DNA of 64,000 bases from Roseicyclus mahoneyensis (GTDB taxonomy: Bacteria > Pseudomonadota > Alphaproteobacteria > Rhodobacterales > Rhodobacteraceae): the NCBI RefSeq assembly GCF_003148775.1, contig NZ_QGGW01000001.1, positions 310,001-374,000 on the forward strand, written 5' to 3'. Positions 52,933 to 61,394 of this stretch are shown in pieces. The notes beneath the pieces are model-generated. The model had not been told where the DNA came from. It searched no databases and worked only from the letters and a program-made list of their open reading frames with translations. Every line of letters starts with the position of its first letter. The stretch's first letter is position 1. The translations under genes were made by a program, and so were the position numbers.

Positions 52933-54099
52933 ATGCGGGATGCAGGGTATTTCCATCAAGATAGCGGCACGCTGGCGGAGCTTGAGGCGCTGACGGCGCG
53001 CCGGCTCGAGGGCGCGCAGGTGCCATTGGCGGCATCGCTCCAAAAAAACGTGCCGATCTATGACATGGGCGCGCTGCGGACCCATCTGGGCGACACGTCG
53101 GCGCGGCGCGACCTGATGGCGGAATGGGCATGGGTTCTGGGTCAGGGGCCGGGGGTTCTGGTGCTCAAATCAGCCTATGCCGACACCGCGCCCATTGATC
53201 GGGCGACGGCGGTTTACGAGGCGATCATCGCGCGGGAAAAGGCGGCGGGCGGCGGCGGGGCGGATCATTTCGCCGCCGCGGGGGCCAATGACCGGATCTG
53301 GAATTCCTTGCAAAAGCTGTGTCTGGACGACCCGGAGTGCTTCGCGCTCTATTTCGGCAATCCGGTGATCGATGCAGTCTGCGAGGCGTGGCTGGGCCCG
53401 TTCCACCAGATGACCGCGCAGGTCAATCTGGTCCGTCCGGGCGGCAAGGCGCAATCGGCGCACCGCGACTTTCACCTTGGCTTTCAGACGGCGGAGGTCG
53501 CGGCACGGTTCCCGGCCCATGTCCACGCGCTGTCGGCGATCATGACGCTGCAAGGCGCGATCGCGCATTGCGACATGCCGCTGGAAAGCGGGCCGACCCA
53601 GCTTCTGCCGTTCTCGCAGCTGGTGCCGGGCGGCTACATGGCCTATCGGCGGGCGGAGGTGGCGGCGTATTTCCGCGAACACGCGGTGCAACTGCCGCTC
53701 CAAAAGGGCGATGCGCTTTTCTTCAACCCCGCGCTCTACCATGCGGCGGGGGATAATGTATCAAGCGATATCAACCGGATGGCGAACCTTGTTCAAGTGA
53801 GTTCCGCCTTTGGCCGCGCGATGGAGGCGGTGGACCGCATGGCCATGTGCCGCGCGCTGTACCCTGCGCTTTTGCGGTTGAAGGCCGGGGGGCAACTGGA
53901 CGTCGCCGGGATCGATGCGGCCATCGGAGCTGCGGCCGAGGGCTACGCCTTTCCAACCAATCTCGACACCGATCCGCCCGTCGGCGGCCTTGCCCCCGAG
54001 ACGCAAGCGGCGGTGATGGCGCGCGCCTTGGACGCGGGCTGGACGCCTGAGGCATTCGAGGCAGCACTTCAGGCCCATGCGGCCAAGCGGGTCGCCTGA
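52933..54099 (+). CDS. Phytanoyl-CoA dioxygenase (PhyH)-like Fe(II)/2-oxoglutarate enzyme
   Basis: A 388-residue protein with the PhyH facial triad candidate HRDFH near residue 178 (His and Asp) and a distal His in ALYHAAGDN near 270, with an arginine (NRMANL) after it for 2-oxoglutarate. These enzymes hydroxylate an aliphatic carbon. It starts 3 bases after the ATPase and overlaps iolB by one base, so it belongs to the inositol regulon. A hydroxylase is not part of the known myo-inositol route; it might act on a methylated or deoxy-cyclitol. Confidence 0.8.
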   Translation: MRDAGYFHQDSGTLAELEALTARRLEGAQVPLAASLQKNVPIYDMGALRTHLGDTSARRDLMAEWAWVLGQGPGVLVLKSAYADTAPIDRATAVYEAIIAREKAAGGGGADHFAAAGANDRIWNSLQKLCLDDPECFALYFGNPVIDAVCEAWLGPFHQMTAQVNLVRPGGKAQSAHRDFHLGFQTAEVAARFPAHVHALSAIMTLQGAIAHCDMPLESGPTQLLPFSQLVPGGYMAYRRAEVAAYFREHAVQLPLQKGDALFFNPALYHAAGDNVSSDINRMANLVQVSSAFGRAMEAVDRMAMCRALYPALLRLKAGGQLDVAGIDAAIGAAAEGYAFPTNLDTDPPVGGLAPETQAAVMARALDAGWTPEAFEAALQAHAAKRVA

Positions 54100-54893
54100 T
54101 GGCGGGGCTGTTGCGAAAAGCCACGGGTCAGTCCGGAAAGGTCCATGCGATCACGCCAGAGATGGCGGAGTGGTCCTATGTCGGCTTCGATCTGTGGCGG
54201 CTTGCGCCCGGGGATGTGGCCCAAGGTCGGCTGGAGGGGCGCGAGGCGATCCTTGTTTTGGTCGAGGGCCGGGCCGAGGTGACGGCGGCGGGCGACAGCC
54301 ATGGCGAGATGGGGAACCGGATGAGCGTCTTTGACCGCACGCCGCCGCATGCGCTTTACGTGCCGCCCGGTATCGACTGGCGCGCCAGAGCCACGACCGA
54401 TTGCACGCTGGCCGTCTGCACCGCGCCCAGCCCCGGCGGGCGGCCCGTGCAGCGGCTGGGGCCTGAAGGCATCGCGCTGGAGGATCGGGGCGCGGGCACC
54501 AATCTGCGCCACATCCACAACATCGCCATGGAAGGCCGCGACGTGGCCGACAGCCTTCTGGTGACCGAGGTCTACACGCCGGGCGGGCACTGGTCCTCCT
54601 ACCCGCCGCACCGGCATGACGTGGATGATTTCCCGCGCGTCACCTATCTTGAGGAAACCTATTACCACCGCCTGAACCCCGCGCAGGGCTTTGGCATCCA
54701 GCGGGTCTTTACCGACGACCTCAGCCTCGATCAGACCATGGCCGTCGCCGATCACGACGTGGTTCTGGTGCCGCGCGGACACCACCCTTGCGCCGCGCCG
54801 CACGGGATAGAGATGTATTACCTCAACGTCATGGCAGGCCCCCGCCGCAACTGGCGGTTCGCGCTGCACCCCGATTTCGGGTTTCTCACCTGA
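54099..54893 (+). CDS. iolB: 5-Deoxy-glucuronate isomerase (canonical IolB)
   Basis: Canonical 264-residue IolB: LLRKATG opening, SYPPHRHDVDDFPRVTYLEE near residue 165 with metal ligands, YYHRLNPAQGFGIQRVFTDD, VLVPRGHHPCAAPHGIEMYY near 223 and the C-terminal AGPRRNWRF block. It converts 5-deoxyglucuronate to 2-deoxy-5-ketogluconate. Overlaps the PhyH gene as TGATG. A second, divergent family member is at 41893-42732. Confidence 0.92.
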   Translation: MAGLLRKATGQSGKVHAITPEMAEWSYVGFDLWRLAPGDVAQGRLEGREAILVLVEGRAEVTAAGDSHGEMGNRMSVFDRTPPHALYVPPGIDWRARATTDCTLAVCTAPSPGGRPVQRLGPEGIALEDRGAGTNLRHIHNIAMEGRDVADSLLVTEVYTPGGHWSSYPPHRHDVDDFPRVTYLEETYYHRLNPAQGFGIQRVFTDDLSLDQTMAVADHDVVLVPRGHHPCAAPHGIEMYYLNVMAGPRRNWRFALHPDFGFLT

Positions 54894-54907
54894 GGGGCGG
54901 CCGCCCC
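54894..54907. terminator. Self-complementary GC block after iolB
   Basis: GGGGCGGCCGCCCC, a 14-bp perfect palindrome right after the iolB stop and 43 bases before pxpB. It may fold as a short hairpin and mark the end of the inositol operon; no T-run. Confidence 0.35.
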
Positions 54908-54950
54908 CTGTTCCAGCCCGGGGTGCTGCGGTAGCCTGTGCCGCGAGGCC

Positions 54951-55706
54951 ATGACACATGTATCCGAACACTCTGCCGGGGGCTTTCCCCGCATCGACTG
55001 GCTGGGCCTCGATGGCCTTCTGGTGCGGTTCGGCGATGCCTTGAGCGAGCCTGCGAACCGCGCGGCCCTTGCGCTGCGACATGCCGTGACGCGCGAAGGT
55101 TGGCCCGAGGTGGAGGAGGTGACCAGCGCGCTGGTCTCGACCTACCTGCGCTTTGATCCGCTGTCCGCTGATGGCGCGGACGTGCGCGCGCGCCTGGCGA
55201 AACTGGTCGACAGCCGCGACTGGATGGCCGAGCCGCTGCCGGGCGGGCGGCGGTTGTGGCGTGTGCCTGCAGTCTTCGGCACCGACCTTGCCCCGCAACT
55301 GGCGGAAGCCGCGGAACTGGCGGGCGTGACGCCCGAGCAGGCGATAGCCCAGATCGCGGCGACGCGGCTGCGCGTGCAGACCATCGGTTTCGCGCCCGGT
55401 CAGCCTTACTTGGGCGAATTGCCGGAAAACTGGGCCATTCCGCGCCAGACCGCCCTGACGCCAAGGGTAGAGGTCGGCGCGCTGTGCGTGGCGATCCGGC
55501 AGATGACGCTGTTTTCCACCGCGACGCCCACGGGCTGGCGGCAGGTGGCGCAGACCGCCTTGCGCCTGTTCCGGCCCGAGAGTGAGACGCCCTTTGTGCT
55601 CAGCCCCGGCGACGAGGTGCTGTTTGAGCCCGTCGAACGCAGCGCCTATGAGCTGCTGTGCGCGGAAGGACCCGATGGCGGCGCGGTGGCGGAGGTGTTG
55701 GCGTGA
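54951..55706 (+). CDS. pxpB: 5-Oxoprolinase subunit PxpB (KipI-like)
   Basis: Part of the ATP-dependent PxpABC enzyme that opens 5-oxoproline to glutamate. The 251-residue carboxyltransferase-type (AHS1) protein has IGFAPGQPYLGELP near residue 145 and RVEVGALCVAIRQMTLFSTATPTGW near 172-195, given here only as key GALCVAIRQ and PTGW motifs of the family. The stop overlaps the GTG start of pxpC (GTGA). Confidence 0.9.
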   Translation: MTHVSEHSAGGFPRIDWLGLDGLLVRFGDALSEPANRAALALRHAVTREGWPEVEEVTSALVSTYLRFDPLSADGADVRARLAKLVDSRDWMAEPLPGGRRLWRVPAVFGTDLAPQLAEAAELAGVTPEQAIAQIAATRLRVQTIGFAPGQPYLGELPENWAIPRQTALTPRVEVGALCVAIRQMTLFSTATPTGWRQVAQTALRLFRPESETPFVLSPGDEVLFEPVERSAYELLCAEGPDGGAVAEVLA

Positions 55707-56719
55707 GCGGCGCGCTGATCGTGCACAAGGCGGGGCCAGCCATGAGCCTGCAAGACCTTGGCCGCCCCGGTCTCCTGTCACGGGGCTTGTCGCGGGGGGG
55801 CGCCGCCGACCGGCTGGCGCTGGCCGAGGGGGCGGCGCTGCTGGGGCAGGGGTCGGAGTGTGCGGCTCTCGAGATGGCCGGGATGGGCGGTGTTTTCGAA
55901 GCCACGCAGAGTTTGCGCATCGCCCTGACCGGCGCGCCGATGCGCGCAACCTTGGACGCTGCGCCGCTGGTCTGGGGCGCGTCGCATGGGCTGCGGGCGG
56001 GCATGCGGCTTGAAATCGGGCCGGTTCTGGCAGGCATCTATGGCTATCTGCAGGTCGGCGGCGGCTTTGCCGCGTCAGAGGTTCTGGGCGCGCGCGGCGC
56101 GCATCTGTCCGCGGGCATCGGGCGTGTTCTGGCCGCGGGCGACCGATTGGCGGTCGGCGCTGATGCGGGCGGCGAGACGGGTCTGGCCTTGCCGCAAGAC
56201 GACCGGTTTTCAGGCGGCACGCTGCGCGCCCTTCACGGTCCGCAAACGGCGATGTTCTCCTCAGACGAGGTCGCGCGCTTTCAGTCCACGCGCTTTGCCC
56301 GCGATGCCCGCGGCAACCGGATGGGCGTGCGCCTGATCCCTGATGGCGCGGGCTTCCACAGCCGCGCGGGCCTGTCGATCCTGTCCGACATCGTGGTGCC
56401 GGGCGACATCCAGATCACCGGAGACGGCGCGCCCATGGTGCTCTTGTCGGAATGCCAGACCACGGGCGGCTATCCCCGGATCGGAACGGTGCTGCCCTGC
56501 GACCTGCCGCGCGCGGCACAGGCGCCTGCGGGGGCGGCGTTGACCATTCGATTTGTCGACCGGGCCGAGGCGCTGGCGGCCGAGCGGGCAACGGCAAACG
56601 CGGTTCGGGCGCTTTCCGGCCGGTTGACCCGGCTGGTGCGCGACCCGCGCGACATGCGCGATCTGCTGGCCTATCAGTTGATCAGCGGCGTGACGGCAGG
56701 CAAGACGGAAGGGGGCTAG
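55703..56719 (+). CDS. pxpC: 5-Oxoprolinase subunit PxpC (biotin-dependent carboxyltransferase-like)
   Basis: A 338-residue AHS2-type protein starting with GTG 55703 in a GTGA overlap with pxpB. Seen: MSLQDLGRPGLLSRGLSRGGAAD near residues 14-36 (the QDxGR-G motif), GNRMGVRL near 208, and SECQTTGGYPRIG near 252, the usual landmarks of KipA/PxpC. It forms the 5-oxoprolinase complex with PxpA and PxpB. Confidence 0.9.
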   Translation: MSGALIVHKAGPAMSLQDLGRPGLLSRGLSRGGAADRLALAEGAALLGQGSECAALEMAGMGGVFEATQSLRIALTGAPMRATLDAAPLVWGASHGLRAGMRLEIGPVLAGIYGYLQVGGGFAASEVLGARGAHLSAGIGRVLAAGDRLAVGADAGGETGLALPQDDRFSGGTLRALHGPQTAMFSSDEVARFQSTRFARDARGNRMGVRLIPDGAGFHSRAGLSILSDIVVPGDIQITGDGAPMVLLSECQTTGGYPRIGTVLPCDLPRAAQAPAGAALTIRFVDRAEALAAERATANAVRALSGRLTRLVRDPRDMRDLLAYQLISGVTAGKTEGG

Positions 56720-56721
56720 CG

Positions 56722-57492
56722 ATGCAGGGTCAGGTGGATCTGAACGCGGACATGGGCGAAGGCTTCGGCCCGTGGCGCATGGGCGATGACGCGGCGCTGC
56801 TTGATATCGTGACCTCGGCCAATATCGCCTGCGGCTTTCACGCCAGCGACCCCGATGTGATGGCGCAGGTGATGGCGCAGGCCGTCGCGCGCGGTGTGGG
56901 CATCGGGGCGCATCCGGGCTTTGCCGATCTTCAGGGTTTTGGCCGCAGGCGGATCGACATGAGCCATCCCGCGCTCGGCCATCTGGTCGCCTACCAACTG
57001 GGGGCGGCGCAAGGCATGGCGCGCGCCGTGGGCGGGCAGGTGCGCCATCTCAAGCTGCATGGCGCGCTGGCCAACATGGCCGCCGCCGATGCCGGGATGG
57101 CGCGGGCTTGTTATGCCGCAGCTCTTGCCGTCGATCCCGAGATCATCGTGATGGTGCTGGCGGGCACCGCGCAGGAGGTGGCGGCGCGCGATCTGGGCGC
57201 GCGGGTCGCTTGCGAGATCTTTGCAGATCGCGCCTATGAGGATGACGGGCAGTTGGTTGACCGGCGCAAGCCCGGCGCGGTGATCCATGACGGCGGGCTT
57301 GCCGCGCAGCGCATCCTTGCCATGCTGGAGGCGGGCGCGATCATCACCGAGACGGGCAAGCATCTTCCCTCGCGCATCGACACGATCTGCCTGCATGGCG
57401 ACACCGCCGAGGCCGTCACCCTGGCGCGCGACCTGCGTGTCGCGCTGGAAGGGGCAGGGGTGCGGCTGGCCGTCTTCGAAGGCGGGCGCTAG
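56722..57492 (+). CDS. pxpA: 5-Oxoprolinase subunit PxpA (LamB/YcsF family)
   Basis: A 256-residue protein with the family start VDLNADMGEGFGPW, SANIACGFHASDP near residue 33, GAHPGFAD near 62, HLKLHGAL near 107 and DRAYEDDGQLVDR near 165. Start ATG 56722 follows GAAGGGGG and lies just after the pxpC stop. Completes pxpBCA. The stop codon shares CTAG with the convergent desaturase gene. Confidence 0.92.
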   Translation: MQGQVDLNADMGEGFGPWRMGDDAALLDIVTSANIACGFHASDPDVMAQVMAQAVARGVGIGAHPGFADLQGFGRRRIDMSHPALGHLVAYQLGAAQGMARAVGGQVRHLKLHGALANMAAADAGMARACYAAALAVDPEIIVMVLAGTAQEVAARDLGARVACEIFADRAYEDDGQLVDRRKPGAVIHDGGLAAQRILAMLEAGAIITETGKHLPSRIDTICLHGDTAEAVTLARDLRVALEGAGVRLAVFEGGR

Positions 57493-58538
57493 GCCCGCGC
57501 TTCGGCGAAGGAGACCAGCCGCCTCTGATCTTCGTCCCACAGGTGCAGGCGGGCGCAGTGCAGGCTGTCGCGCAGAGTTATCGTATGCACATCGGCCAGA
57601 ACCTTGTGGTCGCGGATCACTTCGTCCAGCCGGTAGAACGGGATGCGGCTGGCCATGTGATGCACGTGATGCACCCCGATGTTGGCGGTCAGCCAGCGCA
57701 GAACGGGCGGCAGGACGTAATGCGAGGATCCATGCATCGCAGCGTCCTGAACGGCCCAGTCATCCTCGTGATCCCAATGCGTTTCCTCGAACTGGTGCTG
57801 GACGTAGAACAGCCACATGCCGATCGAGGCGGCCAGAACGACCGTGGGCAACGCCACGAAAAGCAACACTTCGGGCCCGCCGAGCAGATAAAGCGCATAG
57901 CCGAGCGCCGCGATGGACAGATTGGTGCCCATTGCGCTTGCCCAGTAACGCCAGCCCGCGCGCATGAACCCCAGCGGCAGACGGTTCTGAAGCAAAAAGC
58001 TGTAGGCAGGCGCGATGCCGAAAAGCACCACAGGGTTGCGCACAAGACGGTAGAGCATGCGCCGGACCGGCGGTGCCGTGCTGTATTCGGCCACCGTCAT
58101 GGTGGGAATGTCGCCGATGCCGCGCCGGTCGAGATTGCCGGTCGAGGCATGGTGGATCGCATGGCTCTGGCGCCAGACGGCATAGGGCGTCAGCGTGAGG
58201 ACGCCGATCGTCCGACCGACCCATGTGTTGAGCGTCCGGCTTGCGAAAAACGAGCCATGACCGCAATCGTGCTGGATCATGAAAAGCCGCACCAGAAACG
58301 CGGCATTCGCCAGCGCCAGCAGCAAGGCCAGCACAGGATGAAGCGCCAAGGCGGCCCAAGACAGGCCGAACAAGGTGAGGAACGGCAAGGCCGTGACCGT
58401 CAGTTCAAAGGCGCTTTTCGAAGGGATGGGCGTGCGATAGCGCGCCAGAATCCGTGTCCAGTCCGCCGGGCGCAAAACGGGCTCGGACGGATCATTGGCC
58501 GCTAGGCCGGGTTGCGGGCCCTCTGCACGAGGGCCCAC
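57489..58538 (-). CDS. Membrane fatty acid desaturase
   Basis: Di-iron membrane desaturase with the three histidine boxes: QHDCGHGSF, SHAIHH about 37 residues later, and GVHHVHH near the C-terminus; four hydrophobic segments lie around them. It introduces a double bond in membrane lipid acyl chains. Start is uncertain: an ATG at 58589 would overlap cspA, so I use GTG 58538 (349 residues), with TTG 58475 (328 residues) as alternative. Following cspA on the same strand, a role in cold adaptation of membranes is attractive, though a hairpin separates the two. Confidence 0.85.
   Translation of the reverse strand: MGPRAEGPQPGLAANDPSEPVLRPADWTRILARYRTPIPSKSAFELTVTALPFLTLFGLSWAALALHPVLALLLALANAAFLVRLFMIQHDCGHGSFFASRTLNTWVGRTIGVLTLTPYAVWRQSHAIHHASTGNLDRRGIGDIPTMTVAEYSTAPPVRRMLYRLVRNPVVLFGIAPAYSFLLQNRLPLGFMRAGWRYWASAMGTNLSIAALGYALYLLGGPEVLLFVALPTVVLAASIGMWLFYVQHQFEETHWDHEDDWAVQDAAMHGSSHYVLPPVLRWLTANIGVHHVHHMASRIPFYRLDEVIRDHKVLADVHTITLRDSLHCARLHLWDEDQRRLVSFAEARA
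58516..58536 (-). terminator. Hairpin after cspA
   Basis: GGGCCCTC (58516-58523), 5-nt loop, GAGGGCCC (58529-58536); an 8-bp perfect stem just after the cspA stop. No T-run, so partial read-through into the desaturase gene is possible. Confidence 0.55.
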
Positions 58539-58548
58539 CCCGATGGGT

Positions 58549-58755
58549 TCAGGCGAGGGCGAGATTGATCGCGCTTTCGCGGCCGTCACGGCCCTGTTCC
58601 ATGTCGAACGTCACTTTCTGTGCATCGGCGAGGCCGGTGAGGCCTGCGCGCTCGACGGCAGAAATGTGAACGAACACGTCACGTCCGCCGTTGGCGGGCT
58701 CGATGAATCCGAAACCTTTGGTATTGTTGAACCATTTCACGGTGCCATTGGCCAT
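58549..58755 (-). CDS. cspA: Cold-shock protein (CspA family)
   Basis: A 68-residue single cold-shock domain: MANGTVKWFNNTKGFGFIEP with the RNP1 motif KGFGFI and RNP2 motif DVFVHIS, ending in SAINLALA. It binds single-stranded nucleic acid and melts RNA structure. ATG 58755 is preceded by AGGAGA; an in-frame ATG at 58818 lies in the leader and is unlikely to be used. The 58756-58953 gap holds this leader, which may be a structured 5' UTR, and nothing else clear. Confidence 0.93.
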   Translation of the reverse strand: MANGTVKWFNNTKGFGFIEPANGGRDVFVHISAVERAGLTGLADAQKVTFDMEQGRDGRESAINLALA

Positions 58756-58953
58756 ATCCGTGGTCTCCTGTTCTGTGGTGATGCCCGCGTGATGCGGCAT
58801 CTCGGCAATATCAGTCATTATCGATCAACTGAGAGCCGGATGAACGGGAAGCAGCGGTTCGAGCAGAATAACGTTAGCCCGCCCTACATGCACCGGATGG
58901 GCCGCTGACACAAGGGGTCAGCGGGTCACGGGGGCGGGATTTCGGATATTTCT

Positions 58954-59157
58954 TCAAGATGACGGGATCAGCTTTGCCGGGATCAGTCCGGCATTGGCCG
59001 GCACGACTGTCTTGGCGCGGGAGCGCCGGGGGGCGACATCGCGGCTCAGGGCGGCGGTGCGGATGCGGGCGTCGAAGGCTTTCTTCCAAGCTGCTGTCAA
59101 TGCGTCGGTCCGGCCCGCGCTTGCGGCCCAGAGCTTTGTCCGTTTCAGGGATGTCAT
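58954..59157 (-). CDS. Small basic protein of unknown function
   Basis: A 67-residue, Lys/Arg-rich protein (starts MTSLKRTKLWAAS, contains TAAWKKAFDARIRTAAL). No membrane segment or known motif seen. ATG 59157 follows AAAGGACA, a good ribosome site. Upstream on the plus strand the 9-mer GGACTGTCC is repeated at 59158 and 59173. No other frame here is better supported. It may be a nucleic-acid-binding protein; function not recognised. Confidence 0.5.
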   Translation of the reverse strand: MTSLKRTKLWAASAGRTDALTAAWKKAFDARIRTAALSRDVAPRRSRAKTVVPANAGLIPAKLIPSS

Positions 59158-59328
59158 GGACTGTCCTTTCAAGGACTGTCCGGGCGGATCGCCCGGCGCG
59201 ATCTGAAGACGACATTGCGCCTTCAGAAGCCCAAGATAGCACAAGCCGCGCGAAATACCACGGAATAAGGTGGATCGAGCCATGGGCCGCCGTCAGGGCT
59301 GCCATGCACGACGCCATCCTACCTGCTG

Positions 59329-60096
59329 TCAGGTGCCGAAATCGGTGATGCGCCGCGTCGTCTCTGGGTCGAGGAAACAGGCGACCGTCGCCTCGGTCTC
59401 CAAATCCAGCGCGCGCGCGAACGCGCCGCCGCTTGCTTGCGTCAGCACGCGCTTCATCGCACGCAGCGACAGGGGGGGCAGGGCGGCTAGGCGGGCCGCC
59501 GTGGCCTGCGCCTCGACGCGCAAGTCAGCATCGGCCACCACCTTCCACGCCACACCGCAGGCCTTGAGATCGGCGGCACCATAGGTCTCGCCCAGATAGA
59601 GCATCTCGCGCGCTTTCACGGGGCCGACGATGGCGGGCAGGATCGTGGTGACGGCCCCGGTGACGAAGACGTTGAGCGACACCTCGGGGAAAAACGCCTT
59701 GGCGCTTTCGGCCCAGATCGGGAAATCGCAGTTCAGCGCCCATTCGAAGCCGCCGCCCACGGCCCAACCGTTGATCGCGCCCACAACGGGTTTCTCGCCC
59801 AGCACGATGGCGCGCGTCACGGCCTGGATCGCGTCGACATGGGCACGCGCCTCGGCCTCCGTTTCCGGGTGGACATGCTCGCGCCGGTCATCGCCTGCGC
59901 AAAAGGCGCGGCCCTCGCCGGTGAAGACGATGGCGCGCGTTTGCGGGTCGGCATTGGCGTCGTCGAAGGCGGCTGCCGCCTCGTCGATCAGGCGGCGGTT
60001 CATCGCGTTGAGCGATCCGGGGCGATTGAGCGCGATGGTGCGCACGCCATCGCCGGTAAGGGTCGACAAAATGGTGTCATAAGTGAATTCGGTCAT
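59329..60096 (-). CDS. Enoyl-CoA hydratase/isomerase family protein
   Basis: Crotonase-fold enzyme of 255 residues: NAMNRRLIDE near residue 30, the oxyanion-hole GRAFCAGDDRRE near 62 and GWAVGGGFEWALNCD near 109. The GGGFE glutamate fits a catalytic position, while the second glutamate is placed at FFPEVSLN near 136. Coupled by ATGA to the CoA ligase gene, so it probably acts on the CoA ester made by that ligase. Confidence 0.85.
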   Translation of the reverse strand: MTEFTYDTILSTLTGDGVRTIALNRPGSLNAMNRRLIDEAAAAFDDANADPQTRAIVFTGEGRAFCAGDDRREHVHPETEAEARAHVDAIQAVTRAIVLGEKPVVGAINGWAVGGGFEWALNCDFPIWAESAKAFFPEVSLNVFVTGAVTTILPAIVGPVKAREMLYLGETYGAADLKACGVAWKVVADADLRVEAQATAARLAALPPLSLRAMKRVLTQASGGAFARALDLETEATVACFLDPETTRRITDFGT

Positions 60097-61394
60097 CTCT
60101 TGCCCCTGATGACGCGGGCGGTCTTGCCCTCGGTGACGGGAAAGCTGCCTGCGGGCAGGATGGTGACGGTGGCGCTGGCCCCCAGTTGCGCCTTGAGGGT
60201 GGCGGCGATGTGGGCAGCCAACGTGCCATCGTCGCGCGCGCCTTTGGCCAGTTCCGCTTGCACCGGCAGGCTGTCATGGGGCGGGGGTGTGTCCAGCACG
60301 ATGCGGTAATCCCCCGACAGTTCGGGGAACCCCGTCAGCACGGCCGCTACCATGGTCGGGAACATGTTGAGCCCGCGCACGACCACCATATCGTCGCTGC
60401 GACCGACCACGCGGAAGCGGAAGCCTGTGCAGCCGCAGACGCAGGGGTCGGTGCCGGTGATGCGCAGGATGTCGCCCGTGCGAAACCGCACCAGCGGCTG
60501 GCAGTCGCGCGCCAGATGGGTCAGCACCAGCTCGCCCGTGGCCCCTTCGGCCAGCGTGACGGACTGGGCGGTGTCGGGGTCGATCAATTCGGCATGCAGC
60601 ACGTCATGGGCGACGAAATGCAGGTCGGTGTCATGCGGACATTGCGCAGCGAAATTGCAAAACACGTCCGAGACGCCGTAATTCGCGTTCCTCGGTTCCA
60701 TCCCCCATGTCGCGGTCAGGCGGGCGCGCAGGGCAGGATCGTCGAGCCCGGCCTCGCCCCCGAAGAGGCCCAGCCTCAAGCCCAGATCGGCCGGGGCAAG
60801 GCCGGGAAACTCTTCGTCCAGCACCCGTTCAAGCACGGCCGGGTAGGACGGCGTGCAGGAAATCGCCGTGATGCCCAGATCGCGGATCGTGCGCACCAGA
60901 AGGGCGGTGGAGCCCACGCCGAAGGGCACCACCGTCGCCCCCGTGCGTTCCAGCGTCATGTGATCGGTCAGCCCGCCCATCCACATCTGGTAGTTCAGGC
61001 AATGCACCACGGTCATGCCGGGGCCAAGACCGGCAAGGGATTGGGCGCGTGCGCCCACCAGCTCGGTGATTTCGCAATCACGCGCCGACAGCGCCAGCGT
61101 CATGGCCTGCCCGGTGGTGCCGGATGTGCGGTGGACGCGGGCCACATGGGCGCGCGGCGTGGTCAGGTAATCGCCGAACGGCGGATGGGCGGCTTGCGAC
61201 AGGCGCAGCCCCGCCTTGTCGGACAGCGGCAGGTCGGCCAGATCCTCCAGCCGTTCGGGGGGCGGCCGGCCGTCCCAGAGCGCGCGGAAAAGGGGCGAGG
61301 CCATGACATGGGCACGCTGCGCCTCCCACGCCTTTTGGCGGTGGACTGTCAGGTCGGACAGGGGGATCTTGTGGGCGTCTTGGATCAGGCTCAT
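60093..61394 (-). CDS. PaaK-like (phenylacetate-CoA ligase family) AMP-forming CoA ligase
   Basis: Adenylate-forming ligase of 433 residues: RTSGTTGQAMTLALS near residue 90 (P-loop), NYGVSDVF near 240, VRFRTGDILRI near 305, CVCGCTGFRFRVVGRSDDM near 318-335 and a C-terminal lid domain. These match phenylacetate-CoA ligases and relatives, but no other paa gene is nearby, so the acid is unknown. Coupled by ATGA both to the hydratase and to the tetR gene. Confidence 0.87.
   Translation of the reverse strand: MSLIQDAHKIPLSDLTVHRQKAWEAQRAHVMASPLFRALWDGRPPPERLEDLADLPLSDKAGLRLSQAAHPPFGDYLTTPRAHVARVHRTSGTTGQAMTLALSARDCEITELVGARAQSLAGLGPGMTVVHCLNYQMWMGGLTDHMTLERTGATVVPFGVGSTALLVRTIRDLGITAISCTPSYPAVLERVLDEEFPGLAPADLGLRLGLFGGEAGLDDPALRARLTATWGMEPRNANYGVSDVFCNFAAQCPHDTDLHFVAHDVLHAELIDPDTAQSVTLAEGATGELVLTHLARDCQPLVRFRTGDILRITGTDPCVCGCTGFRFRVVGRSDDMVVVRGLNMFPTMVAAVLTGFPELSGDYRIVLDTPPPHDSLPVQAELAKGARDDGTLAAHIAATLKAQLGASATVTILPAGSFPVTEGKTARVIRGKR

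Noticed and set aside
59158-59181. Direct repeat GGACTGTCC (two copies 15 bases apart) as a mobile-element boundary
   Set aside because: Too short, no associated gene or inverted ends; possibly an operator or chance.
58874-59317. A 147-codon minus-strand frame overlapping the small basic protein in another phase
   Set aside because: Composition (Arg/Pro-rich, no pattern) and lack of a ribosome site make it weaker than the frame at 58954-59157.
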